A DNA stretch of 64,000 nucleotides from Lysinibacillus sp. G4S2 (GTDB lineage: Bacteria > Bacillota > Bacilli > Bacillales_A > Planococcaceae). A program made the position numbers and the translations under genes. The notes beneath the pieces were generated by a model that made no database searches, was not told where the DNA came from, and was given only the letters and a program-made list of their open reading frames with translations. Every line of letters begins with the position of its first letter. Within the stretch, counting starts at the first letter, position 1. The DNA is taken from the NCBI RefSeq assembly GCF_030348505.1, contig NZ_JAUCFJ010000002.1, positions 5,336,001 through 5,400,000 of the forward strand. Direction: 5' to 3'. This document shows positions 10,443 to 19,044 of the stretch, one piece after another.

Positions 10443-10990
10443 CACGACACATCACCGCCTTCAAATTGTAGCTGCTTCTCAAGTTCCTTGGCTTCATCAC
10501 GAAGCTTGGCTGCCTCTTCAAAATGTTCTTCATCTACAGCAACCTTCATACGTTTACGAATATCTTCAATTTGCTTTTTGATAACATAAACATTGCTCCT
10601 GGCACCAGGCATTTTCCCTATATGTTGAGGACCAGCCTGGATACGGTTAAAGAGCTTCGGTAAGTGCTCGCTAAAGGTGTCATAGCAGCTAGGGCATCCA
10701 AATTTACCTTCTTTTAAAAACTGTTTATACGTAAATCCACATTGTGGACAGGTTTGCGGTTGTGGTTGCGCCTGCTGTTTTTCACCTACTTTTTGTTGCT
10801 GCCACGAAGGTGAGCCAAACCAATTGGATAATAGCTGTTGTATTGATACTGGCTCCTGTTTAAATTCTGCATGAAATGGATGGAACTGAGAGGCGCAGAC
10901 GTCACAATAATGATGCTCCACCTTTTGACCACTTTGAACTTGTGTTACGGTAACTGTTGCATTACGTTGCTTACAATGTTCGCAAATCAT
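10442..10990 (-). CDS. mcsA: McsB activator McsA (UvrB/UvrC-motif zinc protein)
   Basis: Zinc protein that activates the arginine kinase McsB and helps control CtsR. The frame opens nine bases earlier, but an AGAGGTG SD points to the ATG at 10990, giving MICEHCKQRNATV, the family start, and 182 aa. Two pairs of CxxC motifs near residues 3-6 and 29-32, and another set in CPQCGFTY...CPSCY, make the zinc sites. A C-terminal UVR motif (EEHFEEAAKLRDEAKELEKQL) is the ClpC/McsB contact type. It sits 14 bp downstream of ctsR. Confidence 0.95.
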   Translation of the reverse strand: MICEHCKQRNATVTVTQVQSGQKVEHHYCDVCASQFHPFHAEFKQEPVSIQQLLSNWFGSPSWQQQKVGEKQQAQPQPQTCPQCGFTYKQFLKEGKFGCPSCYDTFSEHLPKLFNRIQAGPQHIGKMPGARSNVYVIKKQIEDIRKRMKVAVDEEHFEEAAKLRDEAKELEKQLQFEGGDVS

Positions 10991-11004
10991 TTCCATCACC
11001 TCTT

Positions 11005-11475
11005 TTATTTTTGCTGTTCATATTTAATCGTTGTTAGCATCGCTCGTAATATTCTTGACCGAATGTTATCCCGTAAAGGGAGTTGCAAATCTATAGTTGA
11101 GCGATCAACTGCCGCTAACATTATTTTCGCTTCTCGCTTTGAAATTACCTGCTCATCAATTAGTCGATAAACTAAATCTTCTGCCATTGTTTGCGATGCC
11201 CCACCTTCAATTTGCCTGAGGACATCGTCGATTAGATCAATTTGTGAATTCGCACGGACACGTAAAATTCGAATGTATCCACCACCACCACGTTTGCTTT
11301 CAACAAGGTAACCTCGTTCGGCAGTAAATCTTGTATTAATTACATAATTTATTTGTGAGGGCACGCACTGAAATTTATCTGCAATTTCACTACGTTTTAT
11401 TTCAATATGCCCTTCTCCACCTAATTCAAGTACTTGCTTTAAGTAGCCTTCTATGATGTCTGATATATTACGCAT
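11005..11475 (-). CDS. ctsR: Transcriptional repressor of class III stress genes CtsR
   Basis: Dimeric repressor of clp genes that loses DNA binding on heat or when acted on by McsB. The 156-aa protein has an N-terminal winged helix (DIIEGYLKQVLEL, SEIADKFQCVPSQINYVINTRF) and the glycine-rich heat-sensing wing loop SKRGGGGYIRI near residue 62. The C-terminal domain has the tail contacted by McsB. SD CGAGGTG precedes the ATG by about 10 nt. It is the first gene of ctsR-mcsA-mcsB-clpC and is autoregulated through the operator just upstream. Confidence 0.96.
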   Translation of the reverse strand: MRNISDIIEGYLKQVLELGGEGHIEIKRSEIADKFQCVPSQINYVINTRFTAERGYLVESKRGGGGYIRILRVRANSQIDLIDDVLRQIEGGASQTMAEDLVYRLIDEQVISKREAKIMLAAVDRSTIDLQLPLRDNIRSRILRAMLTTIKYEQQK

Positions 11476-11506
11476 TTTAGGAATACACCTCGCTTACTCC
11501 ACTGAC

Positions 11507-11533
11507 TTTGACTATCTTTGACTTTCTTTGAGT
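11507..11533 (-). promoter_or_regulatory. CtsR operator (three tandem heptads)
   Basis: On the minus strand AGTCAAAGATAGTCAAA (11523 to 11507) matches the known CtsR box RGTCAAANANRGTCAAA at every position. A third imperfect heptad, ACTCAAA, lies 3 nt further upstream with the same spacing (11533-11527). The array sits right after the -10 box, over the expected transcription start, which fits repression of the ctsR operon. Confidence 0.9.
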
Positions 11534-11535
11534 AT

Positions 11536-11565
11536 ATTATACAAAACGCTTGAAAATAATTGCAA
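11536..11565 (-). promoter_or_regulatory. SigA-type promoter of the ctsR operon
   Basis: On the minus strand TTGCAA, an 18-nt spacer and TATAAT precede ctsR. The CtsR operator begins 2 nt downstream of the -10 hexamer. Confidence 0.75.
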
Positions 11566-11628
11566 TTATTTCGCACACTGAAATGTCGAAAGCCCCGCTC
11601 ATACCTATAATTTACCCTTATCATCAAT

Positions 11629-11668
11629 GAAAAAAACGCAAGCATATGCCACTAGCATATACTTGCGT
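11629..11668 (-). terminator. Terminator after the DUF4870 gene
   Basis: ACGCAAGcATATGC and GCATATaCTTGCGT form a long near-perfect stem with a 6-nt loop. On the minus strand it is followed by a T6-7 run. It ends transcription from the gene at 11678-11983 before the ctsR promoter. Confidence 0.8.
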
Positions 11669-11677
11669 CTATAAAAA

Positions 11678-11983
11678 TTATACCCAACGACCAACAATTG
11701 GATAACGCCAAGGCATATCAGATAAAGCCTTCACAATACCGATAATTGGGACAACGAATAACATAATTCCGAAGATAATTAAGAACGGAATACCAATTAG
11801 TAAAAAGCTTAAAATACTTGAAATTGCAATTAAAACCCACATTATAATTTGGAACAGCAATGCTTGGACGGAGATTGCTTTTATTTCTTCATCAGAACTA
11901 ATTAAGAAAAATATAATTGGTACTATCCATGGCGCGAAAAACGCACTTGCGTGTATGATTACCTTAGACCATTTTGTTTCCAT
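11678..11983 (-). CDS. DUF4870 (Tic20-like) small membrane protein
   Basis: 101-aa hydrophobic protein with three predicted membrane segments: residues 9-28, 40-70 and 71-88. The arrangement, with the C-terminal motif IPIIGIVKALSDMPWRYP, is what I recognise as DUF4870. Function is unknown; relatives are widespread small inner-membrane proteins. SD AAGGAAGG precedes the ATG. It is monocistronic, with its own terminator. Confidence 0.8.
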   Translation of the reverse strand: METKWSKVIIHASAFFAPWIVPIIFFLISSDEEIKAISVQALLFQIIMWVLIAISSILSFLLIGIPFLIIFGIMLFVVPIIGIVKALSDMPWRYPIVGRWV

Positions 11984-12107
11984 TTATATCAATCCTTCCT
12001 TATCATTTTATTTTGTTTTATGTACTTTATTTACGGATTTATACCCTAGATAGTTTCAACATTTTAATTGGATATATATAAAATTTTTGAAAGGCATGTG
12101 ATACTCA

Positions 12108-12791
12108 ATGGAATTTAATAACACACTTGCAAACGAATATGAAAAAGGCATTCGCCGTACGCTACCTAGTTATGATGCGATGCTGCGTTTAACACAAACC
12201 TTTTATCAATCTACATTACCCGAGAAAGCTGATTTTTTAATCGTTGGTTCAGGAAGCGGCAATGAAATTTTACAGCTCGCTGAGAAAAGGGCTCATTGGT
12301 CATTTGTTGGCATAGATCCTTCTTCAGCAATGCTACAAATTGCTGAAGAACGTTTAAAACCTCTACCTAATAATATGTCTTTACATCAAGGCACTATACT
12401 AGATACTTTACTGCCTTCAGTGAAATTTGATGCTGCTAGCTGTATTTTAGTACTTCATTTTATCAATGATCATCAAGAAAAACTTGCAACATTAAAGGAA
12501 ATAGCAAATAATTTAAAACCTGGTGCACCATTTGTGCTCGTCTCAAAATACGGGCAACTAGGTTCTTTAGAAACGGAGTTACAATTTGATTTGTGGCGTG
12601 CATATTGGCTACAGCATACAAAGCTATCACCATCAGAGGTAGCAGAAATGGAGAAATCCATACGTTCTCTTTCATTTATGCGTGAAGAGGACATTTTATC
12701 ACTATTACAGCAGGCAGGCTTTACAAGATCATCTAGATTCTTTGCCACTACTTTATTTGGCGGTTGGATATGCTATAAAGAAGGCGAATAA
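12108..12791 (+). CDS. Class I SAM-dependent methyltransferase
   Basis: 227-aa cytosolic protein of the Rossmann-fold methyltransferase class. Motif I is FLIVGSGSGNEIL (residues 44-56), the acidic ribose-binding residue is in VGIDPSSAML, and motif IV is AASCILVLHFIND. The substrate cannot be told from sequence. The start has only a distant GAAAGG SD 13 nt upstream. It stands alone between the DUF4870 gene and corA. Confidence 0.85.
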   Translation: MEFNNTLANEYEKGIRRTLPSYDAMLRLTQTFYQSTLPEKADFLIVGSGSGNEILQLAEKRAHWSFVGIDPSSAMLQIAEERLKPLPNNMSLHQGTILDTLLPSVKFDAASCILVLHFINDHQEKLATLKEIANNLKPGAPFVLVSKYGQLGSLETELQFDLWRAYWLQHTKLSPSEVAEMEKSIRSLSFMREEDILSLLQQAGFTRSSRFFATTLFGGWICYKEGE

Positions 12792-12864
12792 TGTGAAACT
12801 TTAATCATGGGGCTTTCTCCATCCATCACTGATGATTAGTCTTCACCAGTCGGACTTGTTAAAT

Positions 12865-12920
12865 TCCCACCTTAATTTTTAGGTGGGAGTCTTGTGCCTG
12901 ACGCTTCGCTTTCGGTACAG
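12865..12920. repeat. Hairpin and fragment of the dispersed repeat family
   Basis: TCCCACCT pairs perfectly with AGGTGGGA (12865-12872 with 12881-12888) around an AT loop. Just after it lies TGACGCTTCGCTTTCG, a piece of the GAAGCGAAAGCG core found in the larger repeats of this window. This could be a terminator for the methyltransferase gene or a remnant of a mobile-element end. Confidence 0.45.
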
Positions 12921-13022
12921 ATAAATTATTGCCCGTTAGTACGAGATAAAATTTAAGGCGCTATTTGTTGTAAAGACAAACATACCTGTTAGGATAGAGT
13001 CAACAGAAGTGAGGTGAATGCT

Positions 13023-13982
13023 GTGATACGTACAATTGGAATTACAAAAAACCAACAGGTTATAAAGGACTTTCCACTTGAGGATATACACAAAAACGAA
13101 TTTGAATGGTACTGGGTCGATTTTAATTGTCCGACCGATGATGAAGAACTACTGTTAGATACATTCTTCCACTTCCATCCACTTGCTATAGAAGATTGCT
13201 TAATGCGTTTACAGCGGCCAAAACTCGATTTTTATGATGATTTCCATTTCTTTGTTATTCAAAGGGTTAACGAAGAATTAATAGCTGAGGAAGTAAATAT
13301 TTTTGTTTCTAATAAATTTATTGTTACATTCCATAAAAACGTAGCACCTGAAATAGATCGAGTACAAAAGATGCTAGAAAAACAGCCAAAGAATTGGGAA
13401 CGAGGCACAGTATATTTAACGTATCAGGTAATCGATAAAATCGTTGATAGCTATTTTCCACTTGTCTATAAAATCGAGGATCATTTAAATGTACTTGAAG
13501 ACGAGCTTACCTATCAAAATAACCCCAATGCCATGAAAATTGTGTTCGAATTCCGCAGTGATTTGCTTCATTTGCGTCGCACAATATTACCGATGCGTGA
13601 TTTATTATATCGGATACTTAATTCTTATCGTTTTTCACTAAAAAAGTCTGAACGAGCTTACTTTGGCGATATTTACGATCATCTGCTAAAGCTTACAGAA
13701 ATGGTAGAATCCAATCGTGAACTTACAGCTGATATGCGTGATAGCTATATGGCGATGAGCTCTAGCCGTATGAATGGCATTATGATGACATTAACTATTG
13801 TATCTACCATTTTCATTCCGTTAACATTTATAGCTGGTGTTTATGGTATGAACTTTGATAATATGCCTGAACTTCATGGTCGATATAGCTACTTTATCGT
13901 GCTTATTTTGATGATTTTAATTGCACTATTTATGCTCGTCATTTTTAAAATGAAAGGCTGGTTCAAATTATTTAAAACTTAG
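13023..13982 (+). CDS. corA: CorA family magnesium/divalent cation transporter
   Basis: Pentameric membrane channel for Mg2+ and related ions. About 319 aa: a long cytoplasmic N-terminal domain with the stalk helix (residues 150-250), then two C-terminal membrane helices. The signature GMN is at the end of the first helix (GVYGMNFDNMPEL near 275), and the second helix is YFIVLILMILIALFMLVIF. A GAGGTG SD six bases upstream supports the GTG at 13023 rather than the earlier GTG at 13014, which overlaps the SD. It is monocistronic. Confidence 0.93.
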   Translation: MIRTIGITKNQQVIKDFPLEDIHKNEFEWYWVDFNCPTDDEELLLDTFFHFHPLAIEDCLMRLQRPKLDFYDDFHFFVIQRVNEELIAEEVNIFVSNKFIVTFHKNVAPEIDRVQKMLEKQPKNWERGTVYLTYQVIDKIVDSYFPLVYKIEDHLNVLEDELTYQNNPNAMKIVFEFRSDLLHLRRTILPMRDLLYRILNSYRFSLKKSERAYFGDIYDHLLKLTEMVESNRELTADMRDSYMAMSSSRMNGIMMTLTIVSTIFIPLTFIAGVYGMNFDNMPELHGRYSYFIVLILMILIALFMLVIFKMKGWFKLFKT

Positions 13983-14030
13983 GCTTTTCAAGACCAGTAG
14001 TATTTACATCATTTCACAGGTTACATAAAA

Positions 14031-14086
14031 GCAAAGAATCTGCGAGTCCCTTCAGTTTTCACTCTGAAGAAGCAGCAGATTCTTGC
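14031..14086. terminator. Long inverted repeat between convergent genes
   Basis: AAGAATCTGC (14034-14043) pairs with GCAGATTCTT (14075-14084), and a nested TTCAG/CTGAA hairpin fills the loop. It sits between the ends of corA and the small membrane-protein gene, so it may terminate both. T-runs are weak. Confidence 0.5.
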
Positions 14087-14094
14087 TAATAACC

Positions 14095-14313
14095 TTATTT
14101 TTGCTTGGACGGCCCACGATCATCAATTTTATTTTCACTCTGCTGTGGAAATAAAAAGTATGCGAGTACCCCTGAAAATAATGTTGCACAAATTGTAATT
14201 AGTAATTGATCTAAATTTGGTACTTCAGCATAGTATTTTCTTAACATATAAACTGAGCCAATTGCTACAATTACCATGACTGGAATAACAAATTTAAAAC
14301 GTTTTTTCTCCAT
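14095..14313 (-). CDS. Small two-helix membrane protein
   Basis: 72-aa protein of unknown function starting MEKKRFKFVIPVMV. The open frame begins earlier, but AGGAGGGGG lies just upstream of the ATG at 14313. It has two hydrophobic stretches, residues 7-22 and 34-52, and a charged C-terminal tail (PQQSENKIDDRGPSKQK). No motif is recognised. The strong SD and convergent position to corA support a real gene. Confidence 0.65.
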   Translation of the reverse strand: MEKKRFKFVIPVMVIVAIGSVYMLRKYYAEVPNLDQLLITICATLFSGVLAYFLFPQQSENKIDDRGPSKQK

Positions 14314-14757
14314 GCAATCCCCCTCCTTAAACCTATTTTTTCCACGTACGATTTTTATCAATTTCGCCTTGGCTTAATTGCGTCCGAAGTCTTTATCTTC
14401 ATTCAGTAGGTGTTTGAACATCCACTGAAAAGAGACCACATCAGCATTAATTCTTCACCTTCAGAGGTAGGATCTTGAAGATAAAGCTAAACAGTTCGTA
14501 TTTTACATGTTTCCTATTTAGAATTCAATTTGCTCATTCTCTTTAAAAAAGTATATTTCATGGCGTTTAATCGACAATCGTCTGTCATTATTATAAAAAA
14601 TTTTAGAAATAAACGAAATTTTTAACCAAATAACCAACAAAAAATAGTAAAATGATAAAATACAATATATTTAGGACGTTAACAAACTTTACAATTTTTA
14701 CAAAGGGCCTTTATTGATATATTTATTTTGCATTTATAAAGAATGGAGCAAACAACA
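14314..14757. other. Divergent intergenic region with a nested palindrome
   Basis: This 444-bp region has no gene. A perfect 11-bp inverted repeat, CTTTATCTTCA (14391-14401) and TGAAGATAAAG (14476-14486), encloses a second hairpin with TTCAGT/ACTGAA arms (14402-14429). It could be a structured RNA or a very small inverted-repeat element. The rest is AT-rich promoter-like DNA for hemAT. Confidence 0.5.
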
Positions 14758-16068
14758 ATGAGTTGGTTTACAAAAAACAGCAATGCTAGCTACTCAATAA
14801 CGTTAACACCTGAGGCATTTCAGAACAATGTGCGTTTAGATGTTTCTAATCACCCTAGATTACAAAAACAATTGCAATTATTAGATTTATCGACTGAGGA
14901 TTTAACCATTATTAAACAACTACAACCTTTAGCTAAGGATCTAATTCCTAAAATGGTAGAACAATTTTATACAGCGATTAGTTTAAGTCCGGAATTAGTT
15001 AATATTATTAATAGAACTTCACATATTAACCGTTTAAAGGTTACTTTACATAAACATTTAAGTGATATTTTTGAAAGCAATATTAATGACTCTTATATCA
15101 ACGAACGAAAGGCAATTGCCGAGACCCATGTTCGCATTGGTCTACAGTCAAAGTGGTATATCGCTTCATTCCAGTCATTAACTTCAACTTTTACAAACTT
15201 TGTCAATGAGTTAGACATTTCTAAGAATGATGCAATTCGTGCCATTAATGCCTTCTGCAAAATTATTAACTTCGAGCAACAGCTTGTCATAGAGGCGTAT
15301 GAAAAAGAAGAAGAACGCATTCGTACAGAAGCTGCTGAAACAAAGCACTCTCTTGTTACTACCATTCAAAAAACTGCAGAGGAGCTAAACTCAATTAGTG
15401 AGGAGACAGCAGCTTCGTTACTAGTCATCTCCTCTCAAACAGATGATATAGCAGTAGCTACTAAACAAGGTTTAAGCTTCGTTGCAGATACGCAGGATAA
15501 ATCTAGACGAGGGCAACAGCAGCTACAAGAGCAGAACGATTTAATACAAGTCATTTTACAAAGTGTGAACAGTCTTGAGATAACAATGAACCAGCTACGT
15601 ACTTCCTCTCAGAAGATTTCAGAAATTGTTGGACTTGTAACTGGTATTGCAGATCAAACAAATTTATTAGCACTAAATGCTTCTATTGAGGCAGCTCGTG
15701 CCGGTGAGCATGGGAAGGGCTTTGCTGTTGTTGCAGATGAGGTCCGTAAGCTTGCTGAAGAAACCAAAAATGCTGTGCAAAACGTTTCCCATCTCATTAA
15801 AGAAACGGAAAGTAATATTACAACAATGTCGAATTCCGTTATTAACGTTGACCAAAAGATTCAACATAGTGTAAATACACAACAAAGTTTATCAACATCA
15901 TTTAATGATATTGCTGAAGCCGTTGCAGGGATTCAACAGCAATATGTTAATACATCACAAGATATTTCAGCCATCTCCAATTTAATAACTGAGCTGTCAC
16001 AAGGAGCTACGCTTGTTTCTTCCTCTTCTGACTCGCTTATCAATGTTGTAAATGAGCTAAATGTGTAA
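14758..16068 (+). CDS. hemAT: Heme-based aerotactic transducer HemAT
   Basis: Soluble oxygen sensor for aerotaxis that signals to CheA. The N-terminal globin-coupled domain (residues 25-190) aligns by eye with B. subtilis HemAT: KLQ-type [22 protein letters not shown], and the proximal heme histidine in [14 protein letters not shown] (about His124). The C-terminal chemoreceptor signalling hairpin contains [20 protein letters not shown]. There is no transmembrane segment. The ATG at 14758 follows GGAG; an in-frame ATG at 14743 lacks an SD. The protein is 436 aa, close to 432 in B. subtilis. Confidence 0.93.
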   Translation: MSWFTKNSNASYSITLTPEAFQNNVRLDVSNHPRLQKQLQLLDLSTEDLTIIKQLQPLAKDLIPKMVEQFYTAISLSPELVNIINRTSHINRLKVTLHKHLSDIFESNINDSYINERKAIAETHVRIGLQSKWYIASFQSLTSTFTNFVNELDISKNDAIRAINAFCKIINFEQQLVIEAYEKEEERIRTEAAETKHSLVTTIQKTAEELNSISEETAASLLVISSQTDDIAVATKQGLSFVADTQDKSRRGQQQLQEQNDLIQVILQSVNSLEITMNQLRTSSQKISEIVGLVTGIADQTNLLALNASIEAARAGEHGKGFAVVADEVRKLAEETKNAVQNVSHLIKETESNITTMSNSVINVDQKIQHSVNTQQSLSTSFNDIAEAVAGIQQQYVNTSQDISAISNLITELSQGATLVSSSSDSLINVVNELNV

Positions 16069-16167
16069 AAGATGAAAACAGATGGACATTCGTATTTTGG
16101 AAAAACTTTATTAGGATTAGAAATTATTATACATTTTGTTCAAATCCCATATTCCTTAAATTTAGAT

Positions 16168-16204
16168 AACAATTCCCTTATTTCGGGGAATTGTTTTATT
16201 TTTG
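16168..16204 (+). terminator. Rho-independent terminator after hemAT
   Basis: AACAATTCCC and GGGGAATTGTT form a strong stem with a 7-nt loop followed by TTTATTTTT. It lies 100 bp after the hemAT stop codon. Confidence 0.85.
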
Positions 16205-16382
16205 TAATAATATGGATTATACTATTATTATCGAAAGGATTTTTGAACCTATCGAATTAAAACATGAGAATCTAACACTATTTATTTCTTCCGAAAAGTA
16301 AATGATAAAAGCAATTTTTGTAGATTGACATGGGGAAAACAATTGTAAAATGAGACAATTGAAAGTCTTCTAACATAATTTT

Positions 16383-16678
16383 TCAAGCGTGTTGATTAGG
16401 AAAAAAATAGGTTTATTATTGAGTGGTAAAAGGATTTTTTCGTTACCACTTTGCCAATATATTTCCATTTTAACTGATTGTAGCGTAGGGCTACTCGACT
16501 CCCGCGGGAAAGCGAGACAGACGAGACCCTGCACGGAGCAGAGCGGAGGAAGCGGCTCGACGCTCGCCCGCAGGAAGCCTTGCTCTGTGCGAAAGCGAAG
16601 CGTCAGCAACAAAGCGAGTAGCCCGTAGCGGAAATCAGCCTCTTTGAATGTATAAAAATGGTTAATCAACACGCCTGA
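16383..16678. repeat. Dispersed repeat family, copy A, with terminal inverted repeats
   Basis: A 296-bp element in a gene-free interval. Its ends TCAAGCGTGTTGATTA and, inverted, TCAGGCGTGTTGATTA match at 15 of 16 bases. The GC-rich core carries the family signature GCGAAAGCGAAGCGTCAGC and a CCGTAGCGGAAATCAGCC block. Short frames inside are not genes. The remainder of 16261-16795 is AT-rich and holds no gene. Confidence 0.65.
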
Positions 16679-16795
16679 TAATTTTTAAAAAATCAATCTT
16701 ATTTTTATTTGTTTAGATCCCTTATACATAAAGTATTGAAATTATAAAGTAACTCAAATAAATAAATTAAAAAATAAGATTTAGGTGATAAAAAA

Positions 16796-17512
16796 ATGAT
16801 GCACCCAGTATTATTAGTTGATGATGAAGATGGCTTACTAGATATGTTAAATACTATGCTTCAAAAAGAAGGCGTTAAGGACATTGAATTTGCCACAACC
16901 GGCAAACAAGCACTCGAAAAAATAAATAGTTTTCGATATTCCTTAATCGTCTTAGATATCATGCTGCCTGATATAGATGGTTTTCAAATTTGCCAAGAAA
17001 TTAGAAAAACAAGTGATGTTCCTATTTTATTTATAAGTGCACGAACGTCAGATATTGATAAATTAACAGGTCTAAACATAGGTGGAGATGACTATATTAC
17101 TAAACCATTTAATCCACTTGAAGTAGTAGCCAGGATTAAAATTCACTTACGTCGGCAAAGTCTGCAACTACATTCACAAAATACTATGCTAGATCAATTC
17201 GATTATGGCTATCTTAAACTATCAAAAAAAACAGGAGAACTGTATGTAAAAGGTGAAAAAATAATATGTCCTGCAAAGGAGTTTGAACTTTTATCCTTTT
17301 TTTGTGCGAATCCCAATCAAATTTTTTCAGCTGAACAGCTATATGAACAAATATGGAAGCAATCAACAGGCTTAAATGATCGAAATACAGTTATGGTTCA
17401 TATCTTGCGTCTTAGAAAAAAAATTGAGGAAGATATAAAAAAACCAGAAATAATTGTAAATATAAGAAGTATTGGCTATAAATTTATTCCTCCGAAGATG
17501 GGGAACTTATGA
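16796..17512 (+). CDS. OmpR-family response regulator
   Basis: 238-aa two-component regulator. The receiver domain (1-118) has acidic residues DDED at 9-12, phospho-acceptor Asp54 in LIVLDIMLPDIDG and Lys in ITKPFNP. The C-terminal winged helix (about 135-235) has FELLSFFCANPNQIFSAEQLYEQIW and the recognition segment NTVMVHILRLRKKI. SD AGGTGAT precedes the ATG. It overlaps the kinase gene by 4 bp. Divergence from the facing ABC operon and direct repeats in that operon's promoter suggest it controls the exporter at 18722-21465. Confidence 0.93.
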   Translation: MMHPVLLVDDEDGLLDMLNTMLQKEGVKDIEFATTGKQALEKINSFRYSLIVLDIMLPDIDGFQICQEIRKTSDVPILFISARTSDIDKLTGLNIGGDDYITKPFNPLEVVARIKIHLRRQSLQLHSQNTMLDQFDYGYLKLSKKTGELYVKGEKIICPAKEFELLSFFCANPNQIFSAEQLYEQIWKQSTGLNDRNTVMVHILRLRKKIEEDIKKPEIIVNIRSIGYKFIPPKMGNL

Positions 17513-18615
17513 AAGTAAAAATTAAATTATCTCTACATTTTCTCGGAAGCTTGATTACTCTATTCATTTTTGTTTTTAGTATGATTGTTCTTTTTTCAAC
17601 TTTATTTAATCATTTAATTATTTGGTTTACTTCTGATGAATCTATTGCTACATACTTTGTTAATCAAATACTGTTGCCTATACTACCTTATTTAGCAGTG
17701 ATTTTATTCTGTTTACTTTATGGCTGGTGGATAGGTTCAGATTTTTTCTACATATTAGATTGGATTTTATTATTATCAAAAGGTGTCTATCATGAACCAA
17801 ATAGAATGAGGAAAAAAACTAAAAGTCATAAAAAACCAAGATTTAATGCCTATCAAGATATATTTATTCAACTAAGGACCTTAACTGAAACATTACAAAG
17901 AAATGAATTAGAAAGAAAAGAACTAGAAAAAATGAGGAAAGAGTGGACAGCCGGTATATCTCATGATTTAAAAACTCCTCTTACTTACATAAAAGGGTAC
18001 TCGTATATGTTATCTTCTGATAAACATGAATGGAGCGAGAAGGAAAAGCAAAAATTCACATCACTAATAAGAAAACAAGCCATTCATATGGAGAATATAA
18101 TTGAAGATCTAAACACAGTTTTTCATTTTGATAATGGTCAATTCCCTTTAAGCCTGCAAAAAAGAGATATTACCCAATTTGTTCATGATATAGTCATAGA
18201 ACTGACAGATAACCCTCTAGTTAAACACAAGAACATCTCAATCAAAATAAATACAAATCATTTTATTCCCTTTATTTTTGATGAACAGATGCTAAAGCGT
18301 GCTCTTAATAATCTTATAATGAACGCTATCATCCACAATCCTGCTGGGACCGAAATTATGTTATCGGTTGAAAAAAGAGATCATTTAGTAATTGAGGTTT
18401 CAGATAATGGTGTAGGAATGAATAACGAAACTCTAAAAAATCTATTTAATAGATATTATAGAGGGACATCAACTAAAATACCCTCTGAAGGAACGGGCTT
18501 AGGTATGAGTATTGCTAAGCAACTAATCGAAGCCCATCAAGGTTCTATTACTGTTGAAAGCACCTTGCATGAAGGTACTGTTATTTATGTCAGTTTTAAA
18601 TTAGATACTAATTAA
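17509..18615 (+). CDS. Sensor histidine kinase, likely antimicrobial-peptide sensing
   Basis: 368-aa membrane kinase with two N-terminal membrane segments (12-40 and 52-73), a short outside loop and no HAMP domain visible. The catalytic part has H-box ISHDLKTPLTYIKGY (His152), N-box NNLIMNAIIHN, G1 DNGVGMN and G2 GTGLGMSIAKQL. The compact sensor layout resembles kinases paired with lantibiotic-immunity or bacitracin ABC exporters (SpaK/CprK type), which fits the facing genes. It starts inside the regulator gene (ATGA overlap). Confidence 0.9.
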   Translation: MKVKIKLSLHFLGSLITLFIFVFSMIVLFSTLFNHLIIWFTSDESIATYFVNQILLPILPYLAVILFCLLYGWWIGSDFFYILDWILLLSKGVYHEPNRMRKKTKSHKKPRFNAYQDIFIQLRTLTETLQRNELERKELEKMRKEWTAGISHDLKTPLTYIKGYSYMLSSDKHEWSEKEKQKFTSLIRKQAIHMENIIEDLNTVFHFDNGQFPLSLQKRDITQFVHDIVIELTDNPLVKHKNISIKINTNHFIPFIFDEQMLKRALNNLIMNAIIHNPAGTEIMLSVEKRDHLVIEVSDNGVGMNNETLKNLFNRYYRGTSTKIPSEGTGLGMSIAKQLIEAHQGSITVESTLHEGTVIYVSFKLDTN

Positions 18616-18661
18616 AGTTTTCTTGGTGTTTTTCCGGTTTCAATTAAACTCAAATCTAAAA

Positions 18662-18702
18662 AATTTATGGAAATGCTCTTTGATCAAGCATTTCCATAAA
18701 TT
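18662..18702. terminator. Bidirectional terminator, perfect 16-bp stem
   Basis: AATTTATGGAAATGCT and AGCATTTCCATAAATT pair without mismatch around a 9-nt loop between the convergent kinase gene and ABC operon. It is positioned to end both transcripts, though flanking T-runs are short. Confidence 0.75.
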
Positions 18703-18721
18703 CTTTTCACTATCAAGTTCA

Positions 18722-19009
18722 TTAAATCTCTAGTGGGCTTTCTGTAGTTTTGTGTTTGCTTACAATAAAAAAACAAATATTTACTATCATTATTAACCCC
18801 AAAATAAACACAGGAAAATTATAAATGCTCTGTACAGAATCATCTATACCTGTAAACTTTATAGTTATCAAGTTAAAATCAATTGCTTTTAGACCTACAT
18901 CATTTGTAAACATTTTATAGACCGCAGAAGCTTGGAAATAATTCCAAAACATAGATAATAAATTAATCATCATTAAAACTAGATTAGTTATAAGCACTTT
19001 TTTAGTCAT
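18722..19009 (-). CDS. Small two-helix membrane protein of the exporter operon
   Basis: 95-aa protein beginning MTKKVLITNLVLMMINLLSMF. The upstream TTG is less likely than the ATG at 19009, which has GGGGGAG just ahead. Two membrane segments lie at residues 4-25 and 62-85, with a roughly 35-aa outside loop between them. No family is recognised. Same strand and a 35-bp gap to the permease gene make it the last gene of the exporter operon, so an accessory or immunity role is plausible but unproven. Confidence 0.7.
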   Translation of the reverse strand: MTKKVLITNLVLMMINLLSMFWNYFQASAVYKMFTNDVGLKAIDFNLITIKFTGIDDSVQSIYNFPVFILGLIMIVNICFFIVSKHKTTESPLEI

Positions 19010-19044
19010 CTTTCTCCCCCTCAAAATACAGACAAAATAATTTG

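Noticed and set aside
11451-11645. 64-residue minus-strand frame upstream of ctsR
   Set aside because: It overlaps the ctsR promoter, the CtsR operator and the ctsR start; no SD.
12865-12888. IS200/IS605 transposon end
   Set aside because: A single hairpin is present without a TnpA or TnpB gene or remnant nearby, so it is left as a hairpin/repeat fragment.
16072-16260. 62-residue frame after hemAT
   Set aside because: It contains the strong hemAT terminator and has no SD.
16370-16672. Open frames on both strands through the GC-rich repeat copy A
   Set aside because: They arise from repeat sequence, lack SD sites and would encode low-complexity peptides with no domain.
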